Part shown: positions 25,214 to 33,433 of the stretch, in pieces
Position numbering within the stretch: position 1 is the first letter of the stretch
Layout of the letters: the number at the start of each line of letters is the position of its first letter
Source of the DNA: [Clostridium] polysaccharolyticum
GTDB lineage: Bacteria; Bacillota; Clostridia; Lachnospirales; Lachnospiraceae
NCBI RefSeq assembly: GCF_900111595.1
Contig: NZ_FOHN01000002.1
Coordinates: 124,001 to 188,000 of the forward strand
Length of the DNA: 64,000 bases
Direction of reading: 5' to 3'
The notes under the pieces: generated by a model
Told to the model about the DNA's origin: nothing
The model's input: the letters and a program-made list of their open reading frames with translations, nothing else
Databases searched by the model: none
Translations under genes and position numbers: made by a program

Positions 25214-25777
25214 TTACAGCAAATTAGCTTTCGCAAGCTGTCTGCGTATCACAGGACCTAGAAATGCAGCAGATACTATTTTTATAAAATCCCCTAGCAA
25301 AAACGGAAACACACATACTCCTAATGCATAAGCTACCTTACATTGTGCCTGCACCACAAACCATCCAGTACCAAAAGCATACGCTATGAAAGTAGCCGCT
25401 ACCATCCCCATAACGCTCCATACCACATGATAACATGCCAGTTTAATAACGGTTCCTGTAACAAGAGCCATAAATATAAATCCAATAAGATATCCGCCTG
25501 TTGGACCTGCCAGCTTTGCTACACCACCGGAATATCCTGAAAAAACAGGCAGTCCAAATATCCCTAATACTAAATAAATTCCATAACTAGTTGTACCCTT
25601 TTTGGTTCCTAAAAGGTAAACTGCCAAATACACTACTAAATTCGTTAATGTAATTGGAACAGCACCAACCGGAATTGACATTGGCCCTAATATACACATT
25701 AATGCTGCCATTAAAGCAATTCCTGCCATTTCATATGTACTGCTTTTACGCTTACTGTTTACAATAACTTTTTCCAT
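25214..25777 (-). CDS. bioY: Biotin ECF transporter substrate-binding subunit
   Basis: The membrane S component that captures biotin for an ECF transporter. 187 residues with about six hydrophobic segments. The BioY motif GGYLIGF with the preceding AGPT (around residues 88-98) is clear, as are VPITLTNLVVYLAVYLLG and GIFGLPVFSGYSGG. The first ~12 residues are polar. Its promoter overlaps a BirA-type operator (25811-25863), as expected for a biotin-repressed gene. The shared ECF ATPases are not in this window. Confidence 0.95.
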   Translation of the reverse strand: MEKVIVNSKRKSSTYEMAGIALMAALMCILGPMSIPVGAVPITLTNLVVYLAVYLLGTKKGTTSYGIYLVLGIFGLPVFSGYSGGVAKLAGPTGGYLIGFIFMALVTGTVIKLACYHVVWSVMGMVAATFIAYAFGTGWFVVQAQCKVAYALGVCVFPFLLGDFIKIVSAAFLGPVIRRQLAKANLL

Positions 25778-25810
25778 GATATGTACCTTCCTAATTCTTT
25801 TGATACTATA

Positions 25811-25863
25811 ATCATACCAAAAGAACCAGGAATGTCAACCTTTTTATTTGAACTGGTTGACTA
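25811..25863 (-). promoter_or_regulatory. bioY promoter overlapped by a BirA-type operator
   Basis: Promoter: TTGACA (25833-25838), 16-bp spacer, TATGAT (25811-25816). The palindrome GTCAACC (25834-25840), N14, GGTTGAC (25855-25861) matches the Firmicute BirA operator pattern (TTGTNAACC-N14-16-GGTTNACAA) closely, and it covers the -35. BirA bound to biotinyl-AMP would block transcription. Confidence 0.75.
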
Positions 25864-25889
25864 ATTAGAATATCCTTAAAATACGGCTA

Positions 25890-26837
25890 CTAAACTCTTT
25901 TTAAAGTTATCTGAGAATTATTTCCTTCTGCATTCATAGAATAAACCGTAATAGACGAGAACTCCTCTTGTTCTATTCTGTCAATTGCCTCCTTTACATA
26001 AATAGCAGGATGGCTTGCACCAAAACAATTATCGCTGCTTTCCAAAATGCAAAATGCGTCTCCTCTATCATACCCTAAGCCACAAACTTTTGCCTTTCCA
26101 TCAATTTGCTTTCCACCTGCTAATCTGGATAATCTGCTTTCTTTTTGAATGGATTTTTGGAAAAACGTATCATACCCTGCTATTTCTGCGTAAATATGTG
26201 CGTTTCTTGCTATTGCATTCTCATAAGTCTCTAATACAAAAGCACCACTGCCTTCTACATAAACGGAGCTTGCCTCATAAAAAGGATCTGCCTTATAAGA
26301 CTGAAACAGCTTTTTCCCATATTTTCCAATAGCCGATTCTGCTGCACATACAATTACCGCCTTTGCACGCTTCTCCTGCAGCAGTTCAACTCCCTCAATT
26401 AAAGCATCCATTGCAGCATTAAATCCCGTTCCAATCGTGTAATTTACTCCTTTTACTCCAAATTGAATTGCAAGGTTTCCAGCAAACATATTCATAACTA
26501 CTTTGGGAATAAATAATGGCGATATATGTCCTGTCTCTATATAGCTAGTTACATCCTCGTTTATAGTGGTTACACTTCCAAAGGAAGAAGCTGCAATAAT
26601 TCCTATATGATCGGCATCTTCACTTAAGTCAATTCCAGATAAATTCACAGCAATTGCCGCAGATAGCATGCCATTTTGAATATAACGGTCTAGACGCTTT
26701 CTGCTTTTTCGATCCATCATTTGAAACCCTTCTTCTGAAAGGCGAATTTCCTGATATTCTTTGCTATCAGCCCCCATTGCATCTTTATATCCTTCTGGCA
26801 CCTGAATTCCAATACCACTAATTACAATTCTTTCCAT
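25890..26837 (-). CDS. Degenerate ketosynthase-fold protein (CLF-like partner)
   Basis: 315 residues from ATG 26837 (AAAGGAG nine bases upstream). It is clearly homologous to the N-terminal half of beta-ketoacyl synthases (ERIVISGIGIQV, DHIGIIAASSFG), but the active-site Cys position reads TIGTGFNAAM instead of ACSSS, and the two catalytic His motifs (HGTGT and the GH of KSMTGH) are absent. The C-terminal thiolase half is shortened and ends ITLKRV. It begins one base after the ketosynthase stop. Such a pairing recalls KSalpha/KSbeta (chain-length factor) pairs, but no acyl carrier protein is nearby. Function inferred only. Confidence 0.72.
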   Translation of the reverse strand: MERIVISGIGIQVPEGYKDAMGADSKEYQEIRLSEEGFQMMDRKSRKRLDRYIQNGMLSAAIAVNLSGIDLSEDADHIGIIAASSFGSVTTINEDVTSYIETGHISPLFIPKVVMNMFAGNLAIQFGVKGVNYTIGTGFNAAMDALIEGVELLQEKRAKAVIVCAAESAIGKYGKKLFQSYKADPFYEASSVYVEGSGAFVLETYENAIARNAHIYAEIAGYDTFFQKSIQKESRLSRLAGGKQIDGKAKVCGLGYDRGDAFCILESSDNCFGASHPAIYVKEAIDRIEQEEFSSITVYSMNAEGNNSQITLKRV

Positions 26838-26838
26838 A

Positions 26839-28050
26839 TCATTTTGCTCCTTTCTCTGGTTCCGGTTCCACAACACGTTTCAATATAAGTGTTGCATTCT
26901 GCCCTCCAAATGCACACGTATTATTCATGGCCGTTTCCAGATGAGCTGGTTTTCCTTCATAAACATAATTTAATGGGTAGTTATTGTCTGGAGTGTCAAG
27001 ATTTGCAGTTCCTGGAACAAACTGTTCATAAAGCGCATAACTGCATATAATAGATTCTACAAGGCCACAGGCTCCTATTAAATGCCCCGTCATAGATTTT
27101 GTTGCACTAACATAAGGCTGTTTTTCTCCAAACACATGAAGAAGTACTTTGGCTTCCACTTCATCATTGATACGGGTACCTGTTCCATGTGCATTGAAAT
27201 AATCAATCTGGTTATCTGGCAGGTCTGCTTCTTTTAAAGCATCACGAACTGCTATTTCTGCTCCAATGCCTTCCGTATCTGGTGCTGTTATTTTTTGTGC
27301 ATCGCAGCTTGCCCCAAAGCCTACTACTTCACAATAGATTTTTGCATTTCTTTTTTTTGCATGTTCGTACTCTTCTAACACAACTGCTCCAGATCCTTCA
27401 CCTAATACAAATCCATTTCTTCTAACATCAAATGGCATGGAGCCACAGTCTTTATCGCTACTTGGGCTTAAAATTCCAAGTATTTGAAATGCCGAAACTC
27501 CTAAAGGGGACACTGCTGCTTCTACACCAACAACATATGAAATATCTGTTTTTCCCTCTTTAATTGCACGAAATGCCTTTCCTATGGAGTATATGGAAGA
27601 AGAACAAGCTCCTACAATCGTTGTACTTCTAGCATTTACGCCGAATTCTTCTGCCAGCATACTGGTTACTTTTCCAGGAAGAATTTTTTGTAATTCATCT
27701 TCATCCATATCTTTGTTTTCCTGAAACTGTTCATAATAAGCCTGAGCTTCTCCGATTCCATTTCCTAGCACAATGGATACTTTTGTCTTTTCTAACTGTT
27801 CTTCCTTTAAACCTGAATCTTCAAATGCTTCTTTTAAAGCATGCCTTGCAAAATAACTTAGTTTTCCTTCCGTTGTTTTAGCTTGTACTTTCCCAATAAG
27901 CTTTACACTAGCTGGAGAATCCACATCCTTTACCCAGTCTGCAATCTGAAATCCTGTTTCGTTCTTTTTCACTCTTTCCCATGTTTCAACAGCACTATTG
28001 GCTAATGGTGTAATTGCACCCATACCTGTAATTACTACTCTTTTTCCCAT
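26839..28050 (-). CDS. Beta-ketoacyl-ACP synthase, FabF/KSalpha-like
   Basis: Condensing enzyme that extends an acyl chain by two carbons from malonyl-ACP. 403 residues. The catalytic set is intact: Cys in VGACSSSIYS, His in NAHGTGTRIND and His in KSMTGHLIGA, with a C-terminal CAFGGQNATLILKR. I chose ATG 28050 (MGKRVVITGMG), behind AAGGGG with seven bases; the ORF extends 11 codons upstream with no site. It is followed after one base by a degenerate partner and preceded by a 40-codon gene. It may be a second, special ketosynthase rather than the housekeeping FabF, because no fab genes are here. Confidence 0.88.
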   Translation of the reverse strand: MGKRVVITGMGAITPLANSAVETWERVKKNETGFQIADWVKDVDSPASVKLIGKVQAKTTEGKLSYFARHALKEAFEDSGLKEEQLEKTKVSIVLGNGIGEAQAYYEQFQENKDMDEDELQKILPGKVTSMLAEEFGVNARSTTIVGACSSSIYSIGKAFRAIKEGKTDISYVVGVEAAVSPLGVSAFQILGILSPSSDKDCGSMPFDVRRNGFVLGEGSGAVVLEEYEHAKKRNAKIYCEVVGFGASCDAQKITAPDTEGIGAEIAVRDALKEADLPDNQIDYFNAHGTGTRINDEVEAKVLLHVFGEKQPYVSATKSMTGHLIGACGLVESIICSYALYEQFVPGTANLDTPDNNYPLNYVYEGKPAHLETAMNNTCAFGGQNATLILKRVVEPEPEKGAK

Positions 28051-28072
28051 AAAAAATCCCCTTTTTAAACGG

Positions 28073-28195
28073 TTACATGACATTCTGAAATACTTTTGTC
28101 ATATAGTTGACGGTTATGTACGAATATAGTTCCTTTGCCTGTATCTCTCCTGCTACTAAATCCTCTCTTCCTAAGGACTGTTTCATTTTTTTCAT
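28073..28195 (-). CDS. 40-residue peptide gene ahead of the ketosynthase pair
   Basis: A very short gene: ATG at 28195 with AGAGG seven bases upstream, stop TAA at 28073-28075, 22 bp before the ketosynthase start. The product begins MKKMKQSLGREDLVAGEIQA and is polar with alternating charge, then YSYITVNYMTKVFQNVM. It has no membrane segment and is too short for an acyl carrier protein (which would carry a DSL motif). It could be a leader peptide or regulatory peptide. Coding potential is inferred from the binding site and position. Confidence 0.45.
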   Translation of the reverse strand: MKKMKQSLGREDLVAGEIQAKELYSYITVNYMTKVFQNVM

Positions 28196-28338
28196 TCCTA
28201 TACCTCTTTTCTAAGAAATAACGTAGAAATAAATCAAAAATATTCCCTTGACTATCTATTATTTATCTCCTCCCTTTTCAAGAGCCCTTGCAAACAAGTA
28301 CAAAGGCTCCTTATTGTTTAATCACATTATACCTTATT

Positions 28339-28956
28339 TTACATCTCTACATCTACACATTTTTTATCAAATTCTGGATTAAAGAAGTAATAATTTCGAG
28401 AATCTAACTGACCTTTCATTTTTTCCAAAGCCTCTCCAAATCTTTGGAAATGCACAATTTCTCGTTCTCGAAGGAATTTGATTGGTGCTATGATGTCTGG
28501 ATCATCTAGAAAACGCAAAATATTATCGTAAGTGGTTCTTGCTTTCTGTTCTGCTGCCAGATTTTCAAACAAATCTGTTATAGCATCCCCTTTTGACTGA
28601 AATTCTTTTGCTGTAAAAGGAATTCCTGCTGCCGCCGCTGGCCAGATACCACCTGTATGATCAATATAATAAGCATCAAAGCCTGCTGTTCTGGCTTCTT
28701 CAATGGATAAATTTTTTGTCAGCTGGTATACAATTGCACAAATAATCTCCATATGTGCCAGTTCCTCTGTACCAATATCTGTAAGCAATCCTCCAATTGC
28801 TTTGTCTGGCATGGTATAACGCTGGGAAAGATAACGTAGAGAAGCTGCTAATTCTCCATCTGGGCCACCATATTGTGACATGATAAACTGAGCTGTCTTT
28901 GGATCTGTTTTTTTAATATTCACTGGAAACTGTAGTCTTTTCTCATAATTCCACAT
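28339..28956 (-). CDS. cotJC: Spore coat protein CotJC, manganese catalase family
   Basis: A ferritin-like manganese catalase-family protein incorporated in spore coats. 205 residues, normal length. The repeated helices with metal-ligand glutamates are visible (ELAASLRYLSQRY, GTEELAHMEI, EQKARTTYDNIL, EREIVHFQRFGEAL). It begins MWNYEKRLQFPVNI. It is the last gene of cotJA-cotJB-cotJC, 32 bp after cotJB. A hairpin-like stretch near 28280-28310 may end the operon but lacks a T-run. The rest of 28196-28338 has no clear gene. Confidence 0.93.
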   Translation of the reverse strand: MWNYEKRLQFPVNIKKTDPKTAQFIMSQYGGPDGELAASLRYLSQRYTMPDKAIGGLLTDIGTEELAHMEIICAIVYQLTKNLSIEEARTAGFDAYYIDHTGGIWPAAAAGIPFTAKEFQSKGDAITDLFENLAAEQKARTTYDNILRFLDDPDIIAPIKFLREREIVHFQRFGEALEKMKGQLDSRNYYFFNPEFDKKCVDVEM

Positions 28957-28987
28957 ATATGATTTCTCCTTCCGTCGTTCTGTAATG

Positions 28988-29281
28988 CTATTCTACGTTA
29001 TCCCATGGAATTGGTCCATCTCCCCATGTCCAATGCTCCTGTGCTGGATAATCAGTAGCAAATCCATTTTTATTATTTTCTTTTGGATTCACACAATCTA
29101 CAATAAGCGGTTCATATTGAGACTCAAATTCTTCTAATGCTGCCTTCCGTTCATTCATTGCCTTTTTAAAAAATTGTAATGCTTCTGTATCTGCTGGGTG
29201 GGTATCTAGATAAAGAGTAATGTCATTTACAGCAAAACTTGCTTCATTAATTTTCTGCAATAACGTTTTTCTATCTGACAT
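28988..29281 (-). CDS. cotJB: Spore coat protein CotJB
   Basis: A spore coat protein of unknown biochemical role, co-produced with CotJA and CotJC in the mother cell. From the chosen start it has 97 residues; the C-terminal half includes the family tail YPAQEHWTWGDGPIPWDN. The ATG at 29281 follows GGGAGGTGATGAAG and lies inside the end of cotJA, giving an 11-bp overlap; an ATG at 29290 is in the same frame. Confidence 0.92.
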   Translation of the reverse strand: MSDRKTLLQKINEASFAVNDITLYLDTHPADTEALQFFKKAMNERKAALEEFESQYEPLIVDCVNPKENNKNGFATDYPAQEHWTWGDGPIPWDNVE

Positions 29282-29420
29282 CTTCATCACCTCCCATATA
29301 AAATGGTTTGTCTAATTCAGGGAAAATCGTTCCCTGTTTTAGTGCTGTTGCCATATCATAAGGTTCACTCCATGTCTGGCATGGAACAGATGCCATTCCA
29401 ATTACCACTTCACTATCCAT
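29271..29420 (-). CDS. cotJA: Spore coat protein CotJA
   Basis: 49 residues, ATG at 29420 with AAAGGAG seven bases upstream. The family pattern is clear: MASVPCQTWSEPYDMATAL followed by GTIFPELDKPF. It ends inside the start of cotJB. In Bacillus this operon depends on sigma-E in the mother cell; a possible sigma-E -10 (CATACTAT) is at 29482-29489 here. Confidence 0.92.
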   Translation of the reverse strand: MDSEVVIGMASVPCQTWSEPYDMATALKQGTIFPELDKPFYMGGDEDVR

Positions 29421-29481
29421 AAGTCTGCTCCTTTCTATAGAGGCTCTAGAAAGAATCTAGAATCATTTCACGTTACATTAG

Positions 29482-29489
29482 ATAGTATG
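29482..29489 (-). promoter_or_regulatory. Possible sigma-E -10 box of cotJ
   Basis: CATACTAT on the minus strand matches the sigma-E -10 (CATACAAT) at seven of eight positions, about 60 bp before cotJA. I could not find a convincing -35, so this is weak. Confidence 0.3.
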
Positions 29490-29524
29490 TACAGCTGATT
29501 TTTGTTTTACATTCGAACATATTG

Positions 29525-29566
29525 TTAAAAGAGGAAATATTCCTCTTGGAAAATTTCCTCTTTTAA
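29525..29566. terminator. Hairpin after the 584-residue gene
   Basis: TTAAAAGAGGAAA (29525-29537) pairs with TTTCCTCTTTTAA (29554-29566). A T-run lies on the plus strand side; the minus-strand run is short. It sits just past the 584-residue gene. Confidence 0.6.
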
Positions 29567-29573
29567 AATTTTT

Positions 29574-31328
29574 TTATGAAACTGTATCTGTAAGCAATGC
29601 CCAGCCTCCGCTTTTTCTAGTAATCTGGCCATCGTCTTTTAACTGTTTTACAGCCTTCTCTACAAGAGACTGGAGGCTTTTGGTACGTCTTGGATAACCC
29701 AGAAGCCTGGAAAAGAGTTTCGTTAAATCGTCCAGTGTCATTTCCTGCTCTACCTCAAGGACCTTCTGAATGCCGTACATCATTTCCTCATTAGAAATAG
29801 TATCCAGAGCCCGTTTCTCTTTATCCTTTGCAAGATAGAACTGCAATTTTTTCTTATCCGAAACAATCACAAAACCATCCTTTATACCAAACCCCTCTGG
29901 AAGTTCATTATAAAGAGATGTTTCTATCTCCTGTTTCAATTTTGGAGTAGCTCTTTTAAACCCAAGAAGCTTACAGCATTTTTTTATGACAGCGGCTACT
30001 GGAATGGAGGTTTCATCCTGAAGTATCCACTGTATTGCCTGTGTTGCAGACTCAGGTTTCCCAGAAAGCTTCCTGACAAGACGGTTATCTTTTTCTGTAT
30101 CGTCTTTTACAGCAAATCCATATTGTAAAATTCTATTTTTAGGAATGCCATTAATCTCAACGAAAGCTTCCTGTATACAAGCCTTCATTCTCTCCCAGTC
30201 CGTAGCACTGCCTTCATAAGCGTTTCCAAACACGTTCTCTATATCAGGCTGCTTTTCCTTAAGCCAGTTTTCTTTATCCACTACCCTTTGTACAAGCTTG
30301 TTCCATTTTTCCAATGTGAACACTTCTTTTATATCGCTAAGATAAGAAATCCCATAATGTTTCCGTATTGTCCGCAATGCATACTGATAATCTGCAAGCT
30401 GCTTCTCTAGCTGTTCAAATGGCATATCATACACACTATCCCAAGCCAGTATAGGAATAAGTTCTTGAAGCTTTGCATAATAATCCTGTTTTTCTATTTT
30501 TTTCAGTCTTTCAAGATACTGACAGTATTGTGGAAATGTCTCCAATGTTATCTTAGAACCTTCTGGCTGTAAAAGTTTCCAGGAATAAAACAAATTATAA
30601 TTTTTTCGTATCTGACTAAAATCCGTCTCTTTTCCTATATAATTCTCACCTAAAACTTCTTTGATTCGTCTTTTTTTAAAAAAGAGCCAATTATCATTTT
30701 CTGTCATAACTGCAACATTTTTCTTTAACAGCTTAATTTCCTCATCACAGTATAAATTTTCTTCTGCTGTAAATAATGTCTTCAAATGCCTGCGGTATTT
30801 CCAGAATTTTGTATTAAAATATTTCCTGCCACTGCCAAGCATATCCACATATTCAATGGTAAACCGGACATTATGAGCCTGCAGAACATCCTTATTCCAC
30901 ACAGCAAAAATACGCTTTCTGCTTTTTACACTATCTTCAGCCTTAGTCTGTACTTCATCTAACATATCATATATTGCATCATAATTGGATGTCTGAAACC
31001 ACATAGCCGAAGGTTTTAGCTCTTCTGTTATTTTTTCCTGCAATGCCAGCCAGTCATCTAATTCTTTAAAGCTTTTCCATTCCATAGCCTGAAATTTCAT
31101 TTTTCCTTTTCTGGAAAGCTTGCGTAACTGATGGATGGATTGTCTAAATTCCTCTAACTGTTTCTCTTCTTCCCTCATAAATGCCTCAACTTCTCGAGGT
31201 TCTCGCTGTCTGTGTCTACTATTCGTGGATACTATGCAGCTATATAGTGCCTCGCTATCCTTTGCCAAACTTTTCGTTACGTACTTTATATCATTGTAAA
31301 ATACTTTTAATTCATTCTGTCTATCCAT
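29574..31328 (-). CDS. Large helical protein with two tandem winged-helix-like C-terminal units, function unknown
   Basis: 584 residues, not recognised. The first ~350 residues are charged and rich in Lys/Glu/Trp helices with no P-loop. The C-terminal ~140 residues hold two similar units: one near SIPVAAVIKKCCKLLGFKRA, and one near MTLDDLTKLFSRLLGYPRRT, each followed by a predicted wing (GFGIKDGFVIV; ITRKSGGWALL). This layout recalls the repeats at the C-terminus of large DUF4011/DUF3320-type helicases, but no helicase motifs are present, so it is either a stand-alone relative or a remnant. It begins 58 bp after the metallo-beta-lactamase-fold gene, likely in its transcript. The ATG at 31328 follows AGGTGA. 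Confidence 0.7.
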   Translation of the reverse strand: MDRQNELKVFYNDIKYVTKSLAKDSEALYSCIVSTNSRHRQREPREVEAFMREEEKQLEEFRQSIHQLRKLSRKGKMKFQAMEWKSFKELDDWLALQEKITEELKPSAMWFQTSNYDAIYDMLDEVQTKAEDSVKSRKRIFAVWNKDVLQAHNVRFTIEYVDMLGSGRKYFNTKFWKYRRHLKTLFTAEENLYCDEEIKLLKKNVAVMTENDNWLFFKKRRIKEVLGENYIGKETDFSQIRKNYNLFYSWKLLQPEGSKITLETFPQYCQYLERLKKIEKQDYYAKLQELIPILAWDSVYDMPFEQLEKQLADYQYALRTIRKHYGISYLSDIKEVFTLEKWNKLVQRVVDKENWLKEKQPDIENVFGNAYEGSATDWERMKACIQEAFVEINGIPKNRILQYGFAVKDDTEKDNRLVRKLSGKPESATQAIQWILQDETSIPVAAVIKKCCKLLGFKRATPKLKQEIETSLYNELPEGFGIKDGFVIVSDKKKLQFYLAKDKEKRALDTISNEEMMYGIQKVLEVEQEMTLDDLTKLFSRLLGYPRRTKSLQSLVEKAVKQLKDDGQITRKSGGWALLTDTVS

Positions 31329-31386
31329 GCTGTCACCTAATGAGCTTGTATATTCTTAGATGGAAACCATTTTTTTGTTCCCTCTT

Positions 31387-32019
31387 CTATTTCCAAAAAC
31401 GGTTTGTAACACTTCTTCCATGGCCAAAATGTATCTTTCGTTCTCCACTTTGGCTTATAATCTGTGCACTCTGTTTCGTTTTTTCATAATTCCAGTAAAT
31501 CTTTGAAATAGATGGTTTTCCAAAATGCATAAGTGCATCTCCAACTATAAAATCTTTTCTCCCTGCCTTTAGCCCAATGGACCCTTTGGTATGGCCAGCT
31601 AAACGGATTACGGTTGCGTCTACTCCATATTCCTTTAAATCCATTCCTTCTTTTAAAAAAACAGTACAAGGAAACGGTTCCATTGTTTCTTTCTTCATTC
31701 TTCCTTTTACTATCCATAACAGGACTTTTCCCATAAAGGAATGTGCATACAAAGGTTCTATAAAATTGTCTTTTGTGAGTGGATAATCCAGCTTATGTAT
31801 CGCAATGGGTACATGGTATTTTTTCGATAAATACTGTGCATTCTGAACCTGATCCCAATGTCCATGCGTCAGAACAATTAAGCTTAAATTAACTTGTTCG
31901 CATGCTTTCTCGACTTTATCTCGGAACTTTACCGTACCTGTATCTACTAAAATTGCGTCGTCACCGTCTTGCACAACAAAACAGTTTACATGACCACATG
32001 CTATCCTCTCGACTGTCAC
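31387..32019 (-). CDS. Metallo-beta-lactamase-fold hydrolase with an altered metal motif
   Basis: 210 residues of the MBL fold. The family HxHxDH motif appears as THGHWDQVQ: the fourth His is Gln (position about 57), so the second metal site is changed. Other ligand motifs are kept: AGHTKGS near residue 143, GDAL near 160 and HFGHG near the C-terminus. Substrate unknown; many relatives hydrolyse glutathione or phosphodiester-type esters. It has its own promoter and probably drives the 584-residue gene as well. Confidence 0.83.
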   Translation of the reverse strand: MTVERIACGHVNCFVVQDGDDAILVDTGTVKFRDKVEKACEQVNLSLIVLTHGHWDQVQNAQYLSKKYHVPIAIHKLDYPLTKDNFIEPLYAHSFMGKVLLWIVKGRMKKETMEPFPCTVFLKEGMDLKEYGVDATVIRLAGHTKGSIGLKAGRKDFIVGDALMHFGKPSISKIYWNYEKTKQSAQIISQSGERKIHFGHGRSVTNRFWK

Positions 32020-32063
32020 AAAACGACCTCCTTTATTAAGCCTGTACGCAAAAATTCTAATCC

Positions 32064-32092
32064 ATTATAGCATTAGCCAAACAGATTTACAA
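32064..32092 (-). promoter_or_regulatory. Promoter of the MBL-fold gene
   Basis: TTGTAA (32087-32092), 17-bp spacer, TATAAT (32064-32069). Confidence 0.7.
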
Positions 32093-32207
32093 ATGCTGAT
32101 AGCAAAAACTTTTTTACTATCTTTCTATTTCTAGTCATGTTAAAATAACTGCAAGGAAGCTCTTGACTTTCCAAGTCTCAAAGAGGACTTAATTCAATAC
32201 ATACGTC

Positions 32208-32247
32208 AAAAAAAGTAAGCAGAATCTGACTCCACCTGCTTACTTTT
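32208..32247 (-). terminator. Terminator of the telA transcript
   Basis: On the minus strand GTAAGCAG (32243-32236) pairs with CTGCTTAC (32222-32215), followed by seven T (32214-32208). Confidence 0.88.
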
Positions 32248-32264
32248 CCCTTTAAAACGGTATA

Positions 32265-33416
32265 TTAATGTGCATTTAAATTCAGCAATTTCGCCTTTAA
32301 CTCTGCTTCCATCCGGTTAAGCTCAGCTTCTGCTTCTCTTCTCTTTTGTTTTCCCTCTGTCTGAATACGAATTACTTCATCTAAAGTGGATATTAAAGAC
32401 TCATTGGTAATCTTTAAGGTTTCCATATCCACCACACCACGTTCACTCTCTTTTGCAGTTTCAATAGTAGCTATCTTAAGCGTCTCTGCATTTTTACGAA
32501 GCAGTTCATTGGTCATATCGGTAACTTCTCTCTGCGCTCTTGCTGCCTGCTCTGAATGAGTAACCCCTAATGCTAACACCATCTGGCTTTTCCATAATGG
32601 AATTGTATTCACAATGGTAGACTGGATTTTCTCACTCATTAACGTGTCATTGCCCTGTACCAGACGAATCTGAGGTGCCATCTGAATGCTGATCATTCTG
32701 GTAAGCTCCAAGTCATGGATTTTCTTTTCAAAACGGCTGCAAAGACTTGTCAAATCGTTGACTGCCTGAGCATCCTCTGGCAAGCCAGAACGCTGTGCCT
32801 TTTCTGCTAGCATAGGAAGCTCAGTTGTCTGTACCTCCTGAAGCTTTTTCTTTCCTGCTAAAATGTACATAGACAGTTCTTTAAAATATGTCTTATTAAT
32901 TTCATACATTTTATCTAACATTGCAATATCTTTTAAAAGCTGTACCTGATGTGCTTCTAACGCAGAACAGATCTGGTTCACATTTTTCTCAGCACTGTTG
33001 TATTTCGTTTTTAATGCCTCTAGCTTATTGGCCTTACCTTTAAAAAATCCCAGAAACTTTCCTTTCTCTTCTTTAATTTCAAAGCTCTTTAAATTAGTTA
33101 CAACATCAGTAAGCATTTCCCCTATTTCGCCTAGATCCTTCGATTTTACATTATTAAGGGCAGACTCTGAAAAATCCGCAATCTTTTTTTGTGCTCCTGC
33201 ACCATATTGTAAAATCATATTGCTATTGCTTAACTGAATCTGTTTTGCAAAATCATCTACCATTTTCTTTTCTTCTGGTGTCAGGCTTGCTTCCTCAAAT
33301 ACCGGCTTTTCAGCTTCCAGTTCTGCAGCAACCTCCTGTTTTGGTTCTGGTTCAGCACTAAATGGCTCAAATGTCAAGGTTGGTGCCTGGACTTCCATGT
33401 CAAATTCATCACTCAT
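32265..33416 (-). CDS. telA: TelA-like toxic-anion resistance protein
   Basis: 383 residues of the TelA family, named after tellurite resistance; family members are cytoplasmic and helix-rich. The N-terminal ~45 residues are Glu/Pro-rich (EPEPKQEVAAELEAEKP), then helices with the family-typical KQIQLSNSNMILQYGAGAQ, KVKSKDLGEIGEML-like stretch and QVLLKD region. The C-terminal 60 residues are coiled coil. The ATG at 33416 follows AGGAGGAGTAAT, with AGGAGG about six bases away. It is 17 bp downstream of xpaC. Stress role in this organism is inferred from the family. Confidence 0.87.
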   Translation of the reverse strand: MSDEFDMEVQAPTLTFEPFSAEPEPKQEVAAELEAEKPVFEEASLTPEEKKMVDDFAKQIQLSNSNMILQYGAGAQKKIADFSESALNNVKSKDLGEIGEMLTDVVTNLKSFEIKEEKGKFLGFFKGKANKLEALKTKYNSAEKNVNQICSALEAHQVQLLKDIAMLDKMYEINKTYFKELSMYILAGKKKLQEVQTTELPMLAEKAQRSGLPEDAQAVNDLTSLCSRFEKKIHDLELTRMISIQMAPQIRLVQGNDTLMSEKIQSTIVNTIPLWKSQMVLALGVTHSEQAARAQREVTDMTNELLRKNAETLKIATIETAKESERGVVDMETLKITNESLISTLDEVIRIQTEGKQKRREAEAELNRMEAELKAKLLNLNAH

Positions 33417-33433
33417 ATTACTCCTCCTATCCA

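Noticed and set aside
28196-28338. An acyl carrier protein gene near the ketosynthase pair
   Set aside because: No frame of about 80 codons with a DSL phosphopantetheine motif is present; only the 40-codon gene was found.
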